Below the pieces are notes generated by a model, which saw only the letters and a program-made list of their open reading frames with translations, searched no databases and was not told where the DNA came from. Shown in pieces: positions 33,901 to 48,900 of a stretch of DNA of 64,000 nucleotides. The stretch is from Mytilisepta virgata (Eukaryota > Mollusca > Bivalvia > Mytilida > Mytilidae). The stretch lies in the NCBI GenBank assembly GCA_028015205.1, contig CM051517.1, positions 56,481,455 through 56,545,454 on the forward strand. The letters run 5' to 3'. The position numbers were made by a program, and so were the translations under genes. The stretch's first letter is position 1. Each line of letters starts with the position of its first letter.

Positions 33901-36900
33901 ACATGTCAATGTGCTGGACTCTACAAAATTATCACCAAATATAGCTATAGTGTTACAATCATCTGTTATCCTTCTGTCACAACCACAGTTATCTCCCCCT
34001 GATGACTGTGTCGCTACTGTAGGTCTGGTATCCTCAGCAGACACATCACAGGAAAGGCCTGAGAAACCTGGTGCACACCTACATACACCTATAAAATATA
34101 CATGTATAGATGTAAACCTGCTGAATCTTAACAGTATTTCTTCTTACGGCATTTGAATTATGTGCGTATCTTGGGCTAGAATAGAAAAGACATTAAATAC
34201 AGCCAACTCTTCGTGCTGCCAAAAATTTGAGATAAAGTTCGACTAAAAAGGATACTAAGTTACTAAGGGGAGGTAATTTACTACTTTCATTAAAGCTAAA
34301 ACCTCAATACAGAGCTTCCAAGAGTAAACAGAGACTGACAAAAACATTTTTTTCCCATTCTAAAAAAAACCTGAAATGAAATACTGTGAAACAGAAAATG
34401 TAATTGGCATTACATAAAACATATCAAATTTCATTCACAGTGTCCTATTTATCTAAGTAAATTCAAGAAATACCAAAGGGATATTCGAAGGAGAGAAAAA
34501 TCGTAACAACTGACAAACTCCAGAGAAAAACGAAGACAAGACCAAAACAATACATGAACTACAATTAACATGACTCAGAATACCAAGATTGTGCTCCAGA
34601 AGAGTAAGCAGTCTCTGCTTCCTGCATCTACTTATTCCAAAGTTTTCAGATTGTTTTACAAAAAAATTGTTTCTTTTCATACATACCCAAGAGCTTCCAT
34701 AATTTGAACACAATTACTTGATTACTGTATTGGTTCTCAAATTCTCCAATACAGTTGTATTGCTCATACAAGCACTGTACGTAAATTACACGTATATATG
34801 GAGTTATGTGGCGGAAGAAAACATATTGTTGATATGCAGAGCTTTGACTTATTTAATTTGTTTGTTTAGTTGGGGTTTTATGCCATTTTCAGCACATTTG
34901 GCTATTTTGCGGCGGTCAATTTTTATTGGTAGAGGAAGCCAGGGTACAAAGAGAGAACCACCAACCTTCATTAGGAAAATTGGCAATCCTTGTCAATTTA
35001 GATCGGAGTCGAACACACCCTGGCACAGGTGATATTCCAACTCACAATCCCAGTGTTGACAGGCTAGTGATAATTAGTAGTCATGACGAACTACCTAGAC
35101 CACTCAGCCACCGAGGCCCCTTGACTTATTTAGACAAAGAAAAACATTTCTAAATATTTTTAGTACTGTTGATCCGCCAGTATTACCTTCATCACACTCT
35201 CCATGATCTCCACAATCCTGTTGACATAGATCTGTTATATTTACTGGTTCCTGGTCGGTAGATGTCACTGTTCCATTTTCCACAATCTGTTGACCAGCCA
35301 AGGTGTTCAGACATTCCTCTACTACATCGGTTATATAACCACGAGCCCATTCTTCATCACCAGTGTCCTGTTAATCATTTAAATAATATTAAATACCAGA
35401 ATAATAAGGGCCCTTGGAAAATTTCATTGTGGTTTCGGTGGAGGGTGGGGTTAAATAACTTGGGTAGTGGGAAGTGTTGAAGATTGCTTGTTATAATTAC
35501 TTTCTTAATGGATTACATTTCAAATTTTTCATGGCAAGCTGATAGCCATTCAACAATTTTGGTTCAATACTAATGGCATATTCATTTTTTCAGATTCCAA
35601 TTTTCACAAATAATCTGAACATGCATGCATTTTATTATTTTTATTATTATTTGGAAAAAATTTGTTTAATGAAAAACTAGCAAAAATTTTGAAATGCTAA
35701 ATCATGCAGATGAAGCAGATCCAAGAAAGAATTTACAAATTTTATAACCTTATTATATGTATAACGACTGAGCAACTGCATGTAAATTTTAATCTTTTAA
35801 CTTCGGTAAAATCTAAAATAACTCACATGTAAATCATATGCACAGCTGTCCATTCTATCATTAAAATCTGTCATATTAATGGTACTCCAACAAGTCTTTA
35901 CAGATTTATCTGACTCCACCATTTCTTTACACCGTTGTAATGCTTGATCTATTGTAAAATTTGTTGTTCCAGCACCCTGTAATGTATTTAGTACAGATAA
36001 AACACTTATTATAATTACTGCAATCTTTCTGAAACTTCATAAATCTCCAAATGAAAAAAATGCAATATTTGTAGTATAATTAATCGCTAAATTCAAATAT
36101 CAGAAATAAACAACATGTGACCGAACTATGCACTAAGTCACGAGTTCGCGCAGCGCACGAGTTATTTACAGCTGTAGTTCACAAGTTGTTTATTTCTGGT
36201 ATTTTAATTCAGCAATTAGTTATACTTTTTATTACGTTATACAGAATATAGCATTTTAGCAGAAATAAATTGAAATAAAACGAACTATGTCTTTTGATAT
36301 CTCTCTGTGGCGATTGTGACGTCACTTCCTAGAGTGAAATACCTGCAGTCCTTTTCACATGGTATTACCGGATTTTCTTACACTCTGATGCTACAGTAAA
36401 TCACTGGTTACAATGTAATAAAAATATTATCCTCTTATCTCTGAAAACATAAGGTACCTTACGATTTTCAATTGTTAAGTGTTTATAAAAACTATTTAAT
36501 TTATCATTAAGTTTTAAAGAAACTTTATAACAAGGAAGGTTTTTTCTAAAATAGGCATGTACAAATACGTGTGACGCCTATTCTGAAAGTCTAAGATATA
36601 AAGACTTACCGCAGTTGGGGTAACCGTTGTTACAATAATGTCATCCTCTGTGACATCCCGTCTACGTCTGTGATTAATATGAGGTATCTTTGCCTGTTTT
36701 AAAATCGTGGCTGTTATATCATATCCTGAAAAATAAGTTAATCCTAAGCTTTATGTTTTGCTACAAACTAAATTCCATCCTATCAAGATAACATCAGATT
36801 GACTGAACGAAAAAGAAACCTTGAAATCAAAGATTATAATTGAAATAACAAAAATTTTAATTTCTTTTGTTGAGGAAAGAAAGGAGACAAAAGGCAACAA

Positions 36901-39900
36901 CCTTAAAATGGTTTATTTTTTTAATTGATTATTGGGGTTTTAACATCCATTTTCAGGGCATTCTTCTGTATTGTGCTGGCCAGCTTTTATTGATGGAAGA
37001 TGAAGTGATTGTAGAAGATATTCAACTTTCATGGGGAAAATCGGCAATTGTGAGTTGTGATTTAGTTGAACACTCCTTGCCAACAGTACCATGAAATCTT
37101 AAAATTCTGAAATTTATTCCTACTGTGGAATTTTTCTTTGATGATTTCACAATTCCATAAAATTTAAAAAATTAAAGCATGAAGTTAGATAGTTAATGAT
37201 ATTTAAGTGACTTGCTTAATGTATACAAAACCTACGTGATTTAGTACATGTCATTATACCATGTCCTTGACTACAGAAAACTTCCTTTCCATTGATACAA
37301 CTGCAGAATGTATTCATGTAATTAAACACCTCTCGTGGTACTCCATAAAATATGGATTTATGTGCCCTAAAATAAGAAATTTACATGAATATATAATTGT
37401 AAATTAGAATAAAATTTTCTGAATTTACAGTAAGTGTTTGTAAACTTTGATTGTATGAAAGCTATTCCATATGGGATGAAACTTTTATTAATTTCAAATG
37501 GAATAGCCATTTGTACTAATCCACTAAAAATTGTGTAAAATGTGAATCTAAAGTAACAAGGGTACATGAATTTTTCTCTAAATATGCTCCAATTTGGACA
37601 GAGACGTATGATCATTTTGTTACCAATGCCAAAAAAAATCTGAATTTTGATTTACAACTTTATGGCTTCATAGAAGTATTGTAATACTTACTTCCATTTC
37701 ATACAGAATGGCTGTGGATTTTTATTGTTATCAGGTCGACCGTTGCTAGGGAAATATACATCATTGTTCCTGTTTCCATCATATGAACCACATAGACCTT
37801 TAAAGGTATGAATGTGAAACAATAAGGGGTGTGCGTCAATGAGACAACATCAATTTACATAAAATATGGGAAAAAGTAGAACACATCTACATTTTTTTTT
37901 ATCTATAAAAATGCTTTTTAAACATTTTTAATATTTTAATTCAATTGGTTTCGATTCTGTCAGGTGACTTTCTCAAAATTAATTCTCTAATTAACAAAAT
38001 GTCTTATCAAGATCACAGTTATTTCATTATACTTTCACTGAACCTATTATCATTTAACATTACCAACAGTTTTCCATGTTTATTTAAAATATATCATCTT
38101 CTATTTGAATTTTTATCACAAATTGAAAATCTCAAATAGAATAATAGGTTCTCACACAAGTTCAAAATGAAGACTAGGAAATCTTCAACGAGTTTTTAAA
38201 ATTCATGGTCTTTCCCAAGTGGAGCACAGTGCAACAAGGGCAAAGACGCTGAATTTTAAAAACGAGTTGAAGATTTTCCAGTTCTTCATTTTTGAACGAG
38301 TGTAAGTACCTATTCCTCCTATAAAAACAGGGGTTTTAGGCCTGGCACACCTATATATTTTAACAATAAAAGGTATAGTGACATTATGTTTGATTGGTCA
38401 AGAGTCACAATAAATGAATGTATTAAGGAATCTCATTGCATGTGAACTCGTCTTCACTCGGTCGTCTATATTCCAAAACAACCATTTACGGAAGAAGTTA
38501 TAATGTTGACATTAATGGACATGTTGATCCTGCTTAAGATGTCCTGACACTGGCTGCAATGGTGAGGAACAATAGGAATTAGGGTATAGCATTAATATTG
38601 AAGAATATTGTACTAAGAAAAAATATATATCACGAGCTTGCAAATGTAATTATATATAATATTTTGCAAGGAAAAATATTCCCCAATATTCATGCAATAT
38701 TTATTTATTTAGTTGGGGTTTTATGCCGTTTTCAGCACATTTGGCTATTTTGCGGCAGCCAGTTTTTATTGATTGAGGAAGCCGGAGTACCCAAAGAGAA
38801 CCACGACCTTCGGTAGGAAAATTGGCAATCCTTTTCAAATGAGATCAGAGTCTAACACGCCCTGTCACAGGTAAGATTCGAACTCACAACATCAGCGTTG
38901 ACAGGCTAGTGATCATTAGTAGTCATGACGAACTACCCAGACCACTCGGCCACCGAGGCCCCTATTCATGCAATAACCCTTTTAATGTATAGCAAGATCT
39001 TTGAAATGTCAAATAAGTTTATTTTCTACAATTTTGCATGGAGTGCAATATCTTAGAATATTGGATGCTAAATTTTGGTTATGTTCTGTAGGGAATATTA
39101 CATTGCTATTTAATATTTTATACTGTCTATGCTATATCTAATTTACATAAAATAAATTTTCTCTTTCCTGAACTGAACTCTTTCATCATAATATTCTTTC
39201 ATTAATCAAGTTAATAGCAAAATTAATCTGTACAAACCCATATACAGATCAACATAAGAAATATACTGTATATTTAAAGGATAAAGACTGACACAGTTAA
39301 AACTTAAAATTTGAATTTTTCTGTTTACATAAAGAATGTGGTTAATGAATTTAGTAATATTGTTCATTAACAAAGATGTAAAATAATAAATTTATGTAAT
39401 TATTTCTGAATTCTGCAAAGTAACATATTCTACCTTCAGTATGACTCCTATCCACACTAGATGGATTTATCCAGATATTTATAAACTGACTTCCACTAGA
39501 CTGTATCGTGACTACTGTTCCTGTTGGTAGTATAACCTACATAGTAATATATTTATATTTTAATATAGAATTTTTTAAATGTTCATGTGACACACAAGTT
39601 ACATATAAACACAGAACATTACCAATAAATGAAAAAAAATTTAAAAGCCTTTTTGAAATGATAAAATAAATTCATAACTTGAATATTACATATGGGGTTA
39701 ATTTACCAAATATGGAATAATGCTGAAAAATTTGATACTCACCTGCCAAAAAAACATAAAAAGATTCTATGAAGGAGTTCTAGAATGACAAACTGAAGAG
39801 TGACATACAGATTGACAATAGGACTTACAGAAAAACTGATGCATGTAAAATATATTTTCTTCCTTTACTGAAGCAGATGTTTGAAAAACAAACCTGATAT

Positions 39901-42900
39901 TTTTGACCACATCCGATTCGCAGTATTTTTGTACCGGGTGTCAATTCTCCATTTTTATACAAGTCAACAGACATCCGAGCAGGAGATCTGTGTCTGCTAT
40001 GGTGTCCATGGTGACCATGAAACAAAAATGCCAGAATTCCTCCACCATGACCATTTCCACTATTACCCGCTTGGCAAGTTTTGAATGTGATGACATCATC
40101 ACCAGATTTAACAGCTGCTCCACAATTACAGTAAGCCCTGCCTCTTGTTGAACACTTTACATAATATGCCCTGACCTGAAATAAATAAAGAAATATATAA
40201 ATAAATTGAAATAAATTTTGAGAAAAAAATAAAGCGGTCTATCATAATTTTTATTACTGTTGCAATTATAATGTGAAACCTAGCTATAAAAATTAACCAT
40301 AAGTCCGTTTTTTTTTTAACATAGTTTGGGTATTCCATCTAAAACTTGTGCAGCCTGCTCTAATCAATCAGGAGTGGAGGAGTTAGATGGGGATGTCTAT
40401 CCCTAGCTAGGATATACATGTATTAAATTAAAGACCTAACAATGGACTTACTACTATTATGATACATTGTAAAACAGGCTGAGGACGAAAAAGCAATTTA
40501 AAACTGATTAACAGTATATTAAATAAAACAAGAGGCTCAAGAGAATTGAGCCTGTATAGCTCACCTGACAGTCCAACAATCCATTTTATTTAAAGTGAAA
40601 ATTGTAATGGACCTTCCATAGATATTTCATACCAAGTATCAGTTAATTTGGCTATATGGTTTCGGAGGAGACTTTTGAAATTATGACCAATCAAAAATAA
40701 GAATTCATCATAACTGCCATATAAGCTGTCCGACTGGGACGAAATATGCAAACTTTATAAAGGTCCTACCAAGTTACAGCTCATTTGGTTTTGCGGTTTC
40801 AGAAAATTTTATTTTTGAAATTTTGACCAATCAGAAATAAGAAATCATCATGGCAGCCATATAAGTTCTTTGACCAGAAAAAAATATGCAAAATTTATAA
40901 AGGTCCTTCCATGGAAGCTTCATACCAAGTTTAAGCTCATTTGGCTTAGGGGTTTCAAAGAAGAAGATTCTAAACATTTGTTCAATCAGAAATAAGAATT
41001 CATCATGGTGGCCATATTAGTTGTCTGAAAGGAACGAAATATGCAATTTTATAAAGGTCCTTCCATAGATGCTTCACACCAAGTTTCAGTTCATTTGGCA
41101 TAGGGGTTTCAGAGGAGAAGATCAAAATGTAAAAGTTTACAGACGGATGGACGTCAGACGCCAAGTGATGAAAATAGCTCACATGGCTCTTTGGGCCAGG
41201 TGAGCTAAAAAGTCTTATTTCAACTGTGGCAATTGGCAAACCTTGGCAAATTCCCCTACCCTTCATAGCAATATAATATGCCAACTGTGGAATACAAGAG
41301 TTATTCCCCATAAAGAAATGTTCATCTAATATTATTGGACTTGTCTCCCCTATAACAGGTAAAGAACTATAACAGAAAAAAATTACTATGTCCTTGTTTA
41401 AAACATGGAAACCATTATAATGATTCTGATAAAAATTTAAATGAGAGGTGCACAATGTCTTCCCTCAAAGTTTCAAGGAAATCCATTCATTGATTCAGGT
41501 GGGTTGCAGTTTTTGAAAAAGTAATGCCAGCAAAATGGAAGTCAGACAGATATTCCTTTGTGCTCCCACTATCAAAAGTCAACACAACAACAAAATTTCA
41601 GATATTCAAAATTGTTTAGAGATCGTGTTTTGCTCGTTTACATCACAGATAAGAAGAAAAAGGAGATATATAAAAATGTATATTAATATTACTTTAAAAA
41701 AAAATTTAGGCTCTGGGAGTACAATGTATTTACATATAGATTGTTATATAAAAGAAATACAATGGCACCAAAAATATTCACTCTCCACTTTTTCTAGCAT
41801 GATTATTCTTGAAATGTAGCAAAAGAAACTAAAGGTAAGTCAAAAATAGCTTATTTACATTTAACAACATTTTTTATTTACCTCATATGGTAAAGATGTG
41901 TGTCTGTACAAGGTAAACTCTCCACCATTATGGTTATCATAATGCCTGTCAAAAAGTTAAATAAATCATTAATTGAAGGTCATTTAATGTCTCGCTGATG
42001 TTTTAATTCTCTGCATACAAGTGTTTTGGTTAAATGTTTTCTCATAGGTGGATAATCCATATCCTTTTATATTCATGCGCATTAATTTAATAAGTTTTAT
42101 TGTATGCTATTAAATTCCTTCAAGGTCTTATTTATTTAAATGTATAAAACTTAACAAATTTATTTTCATTTTTTCACAAGAAATTGAATCTATAGTTACT
42201 TTGGTCATCATTTTTTTCTTTGACAGTCCAGTTTTTGTACAAATTACTATTGTTTCCTTTACTATTGACCGGTCAATAGTTACCACGACTATTGACTGGT
42301 CAATAGTACTGGAAACTATTCACCGGTACAGAATTCTTGGTATAATAAAACACTTTCCAACTGCATATTCGGGGAATAGTAAGTTTATTATCCCCTCAAT
42401 ACCAACTATTGCCCTCGGCTATGCCTCAGAGCAATTGTTGGTACCTTGGGGACAATAAACTTACTTTTCCCCTCATACCCAGTCAATAAGTATATTTATT
42501 ATACCTCAGTATGTTTTTTCTATATAAAAATCAAGACAATAGTTTTACTATTTTATTACTGGTGACGCTATGCGTTGAGAAAATAGTCAGTGTCTCCGGA
42601 CAAATAAAATGGCTATATCCCTCAATACTGTTAAATAACTGTATAATAATGTTGCACGGTAAAATATTTTTAGAAAAAACTGATTTCCAATTTATGCTCT
42701 CTAAAGTGAAATGTAATAAACATTTATAGCACTTCACTGACCTGCAATATATATTTTATGAACCACTTCAAGCAGTTGGACTTGGGCAATGTTGCTGTTA
42801 TGTGTCCATAAAAAATTATACTGTACTCAGTAAAGTACCATAATTGTATATTATTTCATAACAGTTATATTTCTCTATTTTCTATTGGTTTAAGCCCAAT

Positions 42901-45900
42901 CACATGGTATTTACTATTATTGAGTAAAAAAGCTACCAGTCCAAATAAGATATTGATATTGGACCAGTTCATATCAATACCTCTGGGCAGTTCATATATC
43001 CAAAAAAGACCCTGTAAACAAGCAACATTTGTATAAATATGACCCTCAAAAATATAGCCTTAGAGTTAATCATTTTTTTTGATGATTTCAAGTAACAAAC
43101 TCAACATCAATGCAGAACAAGAAAGCATCAAACTTACCTGCCATCAAATGTGGTCATGTGTGGATCATTTAGAGATTTACACTGAGCATTGTGGTCACCA
43201 TTGTTGGCTGTTATCTATAAAATATAATACATTAAAGTTATAATACATTTTAAAAGAGAATACAACCAGCTTCAGGCTGAAGATCCACATCAAGCTTGAA
43301 AAATTAAACTTATAAACTATAGCTTTGTATATAAAATAGCTCTAATATAATGCACAACCTCACTGTATATAGATTATAACATGGCATTTTTCATATCACA
43401 CCTATTATCAGCCCTAGGTCAAAATATCAGCCTGAGAGCCACCAGGCTCGAGAGATGATTTTGACCATGGGCTAATAATGGGTCTGATATGAATTATGAC
43501 ATGTTATGATATTTTTATCATATACTTCAACATTAGTGTTTTATAGCTATAGGTCTCCATGGAAAATTTTTATCTCAATGATTTCAGTTTCATTGCCATA
43601 TTGCCAAATATCCTCAAGGTACAGCAAATCGTCATTATTAATATAATCCACAGTTTCATTAAGCTATCATCTGTCATGTTTCTATGTGCAAGAAAGTTGA
43701 GAGTCAATTACGGAAATGACTGATTTATAACATGATTATGGATTAGGGGGTGAGATATAAAATTGAAGCAGTTGATAACAAAGTCATATCAGCTCGCTAA
43801 GCCAAATCTTATAAGATCTAGGGAAAAATATTTACAATTTCTAATTTTATAATAGGGTAAAATTTTACCTTTATTTTCTACAACTATATGATAAAAAGTT
43901 TTATTCAAATTTTTTATTTTTTTTATTTGATATAATCATATGATTCTCTACCTTTGTGTGACATTTCATTTAATTCCATCAGACCAATACTTGCAAGATC
44001 AACAGCATATGAATACCATACCATGAATGGTATACTGTACACTGAGATTCTTTAACTGTTTATATGTTTAAAACAACACCATATATGTATCAAATATCTC
44101 CCCTTAAAGACATCAGACATGATTTATGTTGACTTGTGCACATTTTCATATGTATGTAAAGTTTCAATAAAGGGCAAGATACGATAATGTGCAATGAATG
44201 GCCCCCTATTTAAGCAAAAATTAAAGGATTTAATTTGCAGCATTAACCTATTCGTTTAATAAAATACCTCTTTCGTTGTCTCTTTCTGTTGATTAAAGGC
44301 ATATTATCAGCAATATTTTGTGCAAAGGTCTATGCTATCACTGATCAAAATATTATTTCATTTGATGAAGGAGCCAAAAAAAGCCCTTATCCTACCTTGT
44401 CCTTTCATTGAGTTTCATTTAAAAGATCAATATCAAATGATGAATTAAATAAATTGTCAAATTATCTCCCATTCAAGATGTTGGACCATAACTATAGAAA
44501 TATATACAAACTGGGCCAGTATAACTATACACTTACTTGAAGAGATCCAACAGTATGTGTGTGAGGAATGGCTACAAAAGGTGGTTTTGGTTGGTTGGCA
44601 ACATGAGCCTGCACACTGAAATGATTATGAGTATTCCTGTCAATACGACCATCCACTGTTGCTTTCACTGGTATCTGGATTGTCTGTTGCCACGAGGATA
44701 TATGTATGGTCTGCTGTACCGAAGTTCCACACATTTCAGGTTTTGGTGACTGAGAGGTACCCGACCATCCAACCAATACTTCAGCAATATATCTTTTCGA
44801 TGTGCATCGCTGATAGAATCTCTCATAATTTGAATGTGTTGTTATGGTAACCTTACAGTTTCCTTGGCAACCTTTACAACAGAACATCTGAGGAGGAGCT
44901 GTGACATTTACAACAATGTGCTGTGGTGGATGACCCTCTGTTAAGATCAAGTTGCCTTTGTTAACAAGCTGAAAAAGGTAATTCAAACAGGTATTAAAGG
45001 AATGAAGCTGCAAAATTGATCCAAGCTAGATCAAAATATTATAATTTTCTAAATAACTACTTGTATACATGTGTATAATGATGCTAATAAAACATAACTT
45101 TATTCAAAGCCATGCTGTAATGATATATGATCTATGCCTATGATCACAAAAAAAAACAAAGATGCTGATTAAAAAGATGCTTTATTTGACTTTAATTTGT
45201 TGTGTCTTATAAATAAATGAATAAGTTTCATATTCAACAGTTTTCTTTAAGAAAGAATAATGTCATTTTACAAACCATAAGCAATAAAACTAACTTTCAC
45301 ATTAAATTCCATGGCAATGATATAAAACTGTAAAAGTTCACTGTACTGAGTTTTTATTGAAATATTTTCCTTTCAAAGATGGTATGTTGTCTCCGTGATA
45401 TTTATCATTTTTCTTTTTCATACGTACAATTATTTCTTTGGTAAACCTACTTTTATGTCAGGTTTGATAGTGTTACTGGTCTTTATAATTGTAACAACGT
45501 TCTGTCCTTTCCATCTAGCCTGTACTGTACAAGTTACCTACAATAGATATTGGCATAATATTCTTTTAGGGTGTTTAAGATTGTCATTTTATCATATAAT
45601 CCAATTTTTATAAAAATCCAAAAAAATTGAACAATAATTTTTCATATGTGAAGAAACTTATTTGTCTTCAAGAAAAAGTTGATTGTATTCAATATCTGTG
45701 TTAGTTTCTTGCTAACAGAATTCTATGAATTTCTTTTTCCTAAACTGGATGCCATTTTCCTTTTTTCCTCTCATAAGAGATTACCTTATATGAAATACTA
45801 CTACAAGCAAATCTAGTACATGGATTTAGCACTTTTAATTACCTCTTTCCTAAATAAATTTTCATTAATCTCTGTAATAGTAAATGTAACTTCCTGATTT

Positions 45901-48900
45901 TTTCCACCAATTACCACTTGTTTAACACACTGTCCATTGATTCTTAGACAAACAATCAGCTCCACATTCTGCTCCTTGGATTTCTCAAACTGACATTTAA
46001 AGTAAGCAATCCCCGTGCCAGTTACACCTGGTGTCAGATGTGGGATCCCAATATAGCTAGGCCTGGATGGTCTTGGTGTAGTTGGCTTTGGTGTGGTTGG
46101 CTTTTTAGTTGGTTTTGGTGTAGTAGGCTTTTTAGTTGGTTTTGATGTAGTTGGCTTTTTAGTTGGTTTTGGTGTCGTTGGCTTAGGTGTAGTTGGCTTT
46201 TTAGTTGGTTTTGGTGTCGTTGGCTTAGGTGTAGTTGGCGTTTTAGTAGGTTTTGGTGTCGTTGGTTTTGTCTCTTTTGGGGTTGTTGGTGAATATGTTG
46301 GTTTAGGCTTTGTTGTCTTCACATAAGTTGGTTTTTTACTTGGACTTGTGTCTGGTTTAGTTGGCTTCCAAGTTGGATGGGTTGTCAAATCATCTACAAT
46401 AAAAAGCATAAATGTATACATGTAAAAATGGGTCAAAGACACAAATGGCCAGGTTGCTTTACTGGGTGTTTACTGTAGTTGTGACAAAGGTGACTACAAG
46501 ATCATATTGCACATTGGCAGTCATGAATATTTATATAGACAAAATCAGACACATTGTATGTTGGTGTACGAGCACAGAGGCAGTCATCAATTTAATTAGA
46601 AATAGGTGAAGTAAGCAATATTTGATTTGATTACATGTTGATAAACACTTGTTTGGAAAAATGGGAAATAATTCCTGAAATAATTCCATAAAGTGAGGTG
46701 CACATCTTCAATATATATAGAAACATTCTATGAAGTTTCAAGGATATGGGTGAAAAACTGTAGGAGGAGTTGATTTCGCAAAATAGGTACCCTCTATTGA
46801 AGATGTCAATAAAAAAAAACGACTAAGTTCCAAAGTTTGGAAAAATGGGAAATAATTCCTGACATAATTCCATAAAGTGAGGTGCACATCTTCAATATGT
46901 ATTAAAAGATTCTGCAAAGTTTCAATGATGCGGGTGAAAAACTGTAGGAGGAGTTGATTTTGCAAAATAGGTACCCTCTATTGAAGATGTCAATAAAAAA
47001 CAACTAAGTTCCAAAGTTTGGTAAAATGGGAAATAATTCCTGAAATAATTCCATAAAGTGAGGTGCACATCTTCAATATATATAAAAACATTCTATGAAG
47101 TTTCAAGGATATGGGTGAAAAACTATAGGAGGAGTTGATTTCGCAAAATAGGTACCCTCTATTGAAGATGTCAAGAAAAAAAACATCTAAGTTCCAAAGT
47201 TTGGAAAAATGGGAAATAATTCCATAAAGTAAGGTGCACATCTTCAATATATATAGAAACATTCTATGAAGTTTCAAGGATGTGGGTGAAAAACTGTAGG
47301 AGGAGTTGATTTCGCAAAATAGGTACCCATTTTCCCCGACCGCCCACCGCCCACCCGACATTAACCATACTATAACCTGGATTTGCACTCTGTGCATCCC
47401 GGCCAAAAATGACAATATACAGAGATTGGTCATAGCTCTTTTCTCATGCATACGTCTTAAAGTTTTTTCTTCATATAACACATATGAACAAAACATTTTT
47501 TTCTGAGCTAGATGGTGTGGTGGAATAAGGAACCCCCCAAACACCTAGATCAGCTATTGAAACAAGTTCGAAAGAAAGGTTAATGTTGAAGGTATATCTT
47601 CAGACTTTTTAAGCTGGTACAACCAGAGCCTCCGACAAATTTTAAGAGCAGGAGATCTTCACTGTACAAATAAAGAAGGTACAAGGTAAAAGTTGGTGGG
47701 AAAACCTTGAAAGGAAATCCCAAGAGTACAAAAAGGAACACTTTACAGCCTTCAACACAGCAGAAAGATCCTTAAATGGCCCCAAAACAAAAGCACTGTG
47801 AAGAACTCATCAATGGAAGATAGTTATAGTAGTGATAAACCTGCTGTGAGCATTACAGAAACCAAAACTGAAAATGACCATCGATTTACAATGTCAAGTA
47901 TTTGTTCTATGCTTCAAGCCAATCTAAATTTGACAATCATATATTATTTTTAAACTTTAGTGTGGATTTGTTTTATTGAAATAAAATACCATACACCATA
48001 TCTTGATTTTATAACATCATATAATATAGCAATTTATATTTCTAAAATTTACTTTTGTTCAAATGAAATCAATACCTTTACACACATAGCCATTTTTGCA
48101 GTATTGTGTTGTCAGTACGGGATTAGGTGAGGTCTTTGGTGGTGCTGTTGTGGTTACTGAAAAATAAATGTGAATCATTTTTTGAATGCTTGAATTCATA
48201 GTCCCAATACAACCAAGAAAACCATGACAAAAATCTGTCTGATAGAAAGCAAACCCTTCATAACTGTTTGGAACTGCGCAAACAAAATCCTGTCGTACAT
48301 CACCAAACAAATAGATTTTTTTCACTGGAAAATCCAGTTAAAAACTTGTATCAAATGAAATAAATCTGTCATGGCTACTAATACTTATCATACTGAAAAA
48401 ATATTATAAAAAGAAACGAAATACATGTACAAGAGAATCTAGTCCATCTTACCTGGAATAGGTGTGGTTATCTCCCCTTCTCCAACAATATTATCAATCC
48501 AACAATGCCAGATGATAATAGACGACATGAAATAATTACAGGAAGTGGTAGAAGTGACACCTGGTGGAGTTCCAATATACATGTGTTCAGTTGATGATGT
48601 TATTGCCTGATGTTTGACTGATGTTGTCGATGAACTTATTACATGACTATTCACTATGACCTTCAACCCATGTTTTGGTGACCAAGATATGATGATCTGA
48701 TGAAAATGGTGGAAAACAAGTTTTTCTCTTTGAATTGTAGCAAACCATGTATCTGTTGCTGTAGAAACCATACACTGCACTTGACCATAACGATAAACCA
48801 TTGCAATACCGGTGCCGTCTGCTTTCTCAGCTCCGCTCGATATGATAACTGTGTTTTCCTCTAATCTTGTAAACATTACAGTGATCTTGATTGTAAGCCC

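Noticed and set aside
46093..46326. Val/Gly/Phe-rich plus-strand frame
   Set aside because: Antisense shadow of the Lys/Pro/Thr stalk codons.
47306..47544. Frames at the right edge of the 182-bp array
   Set aside because: Repeat-derived, no domain, no splice borders continuing the large gene.
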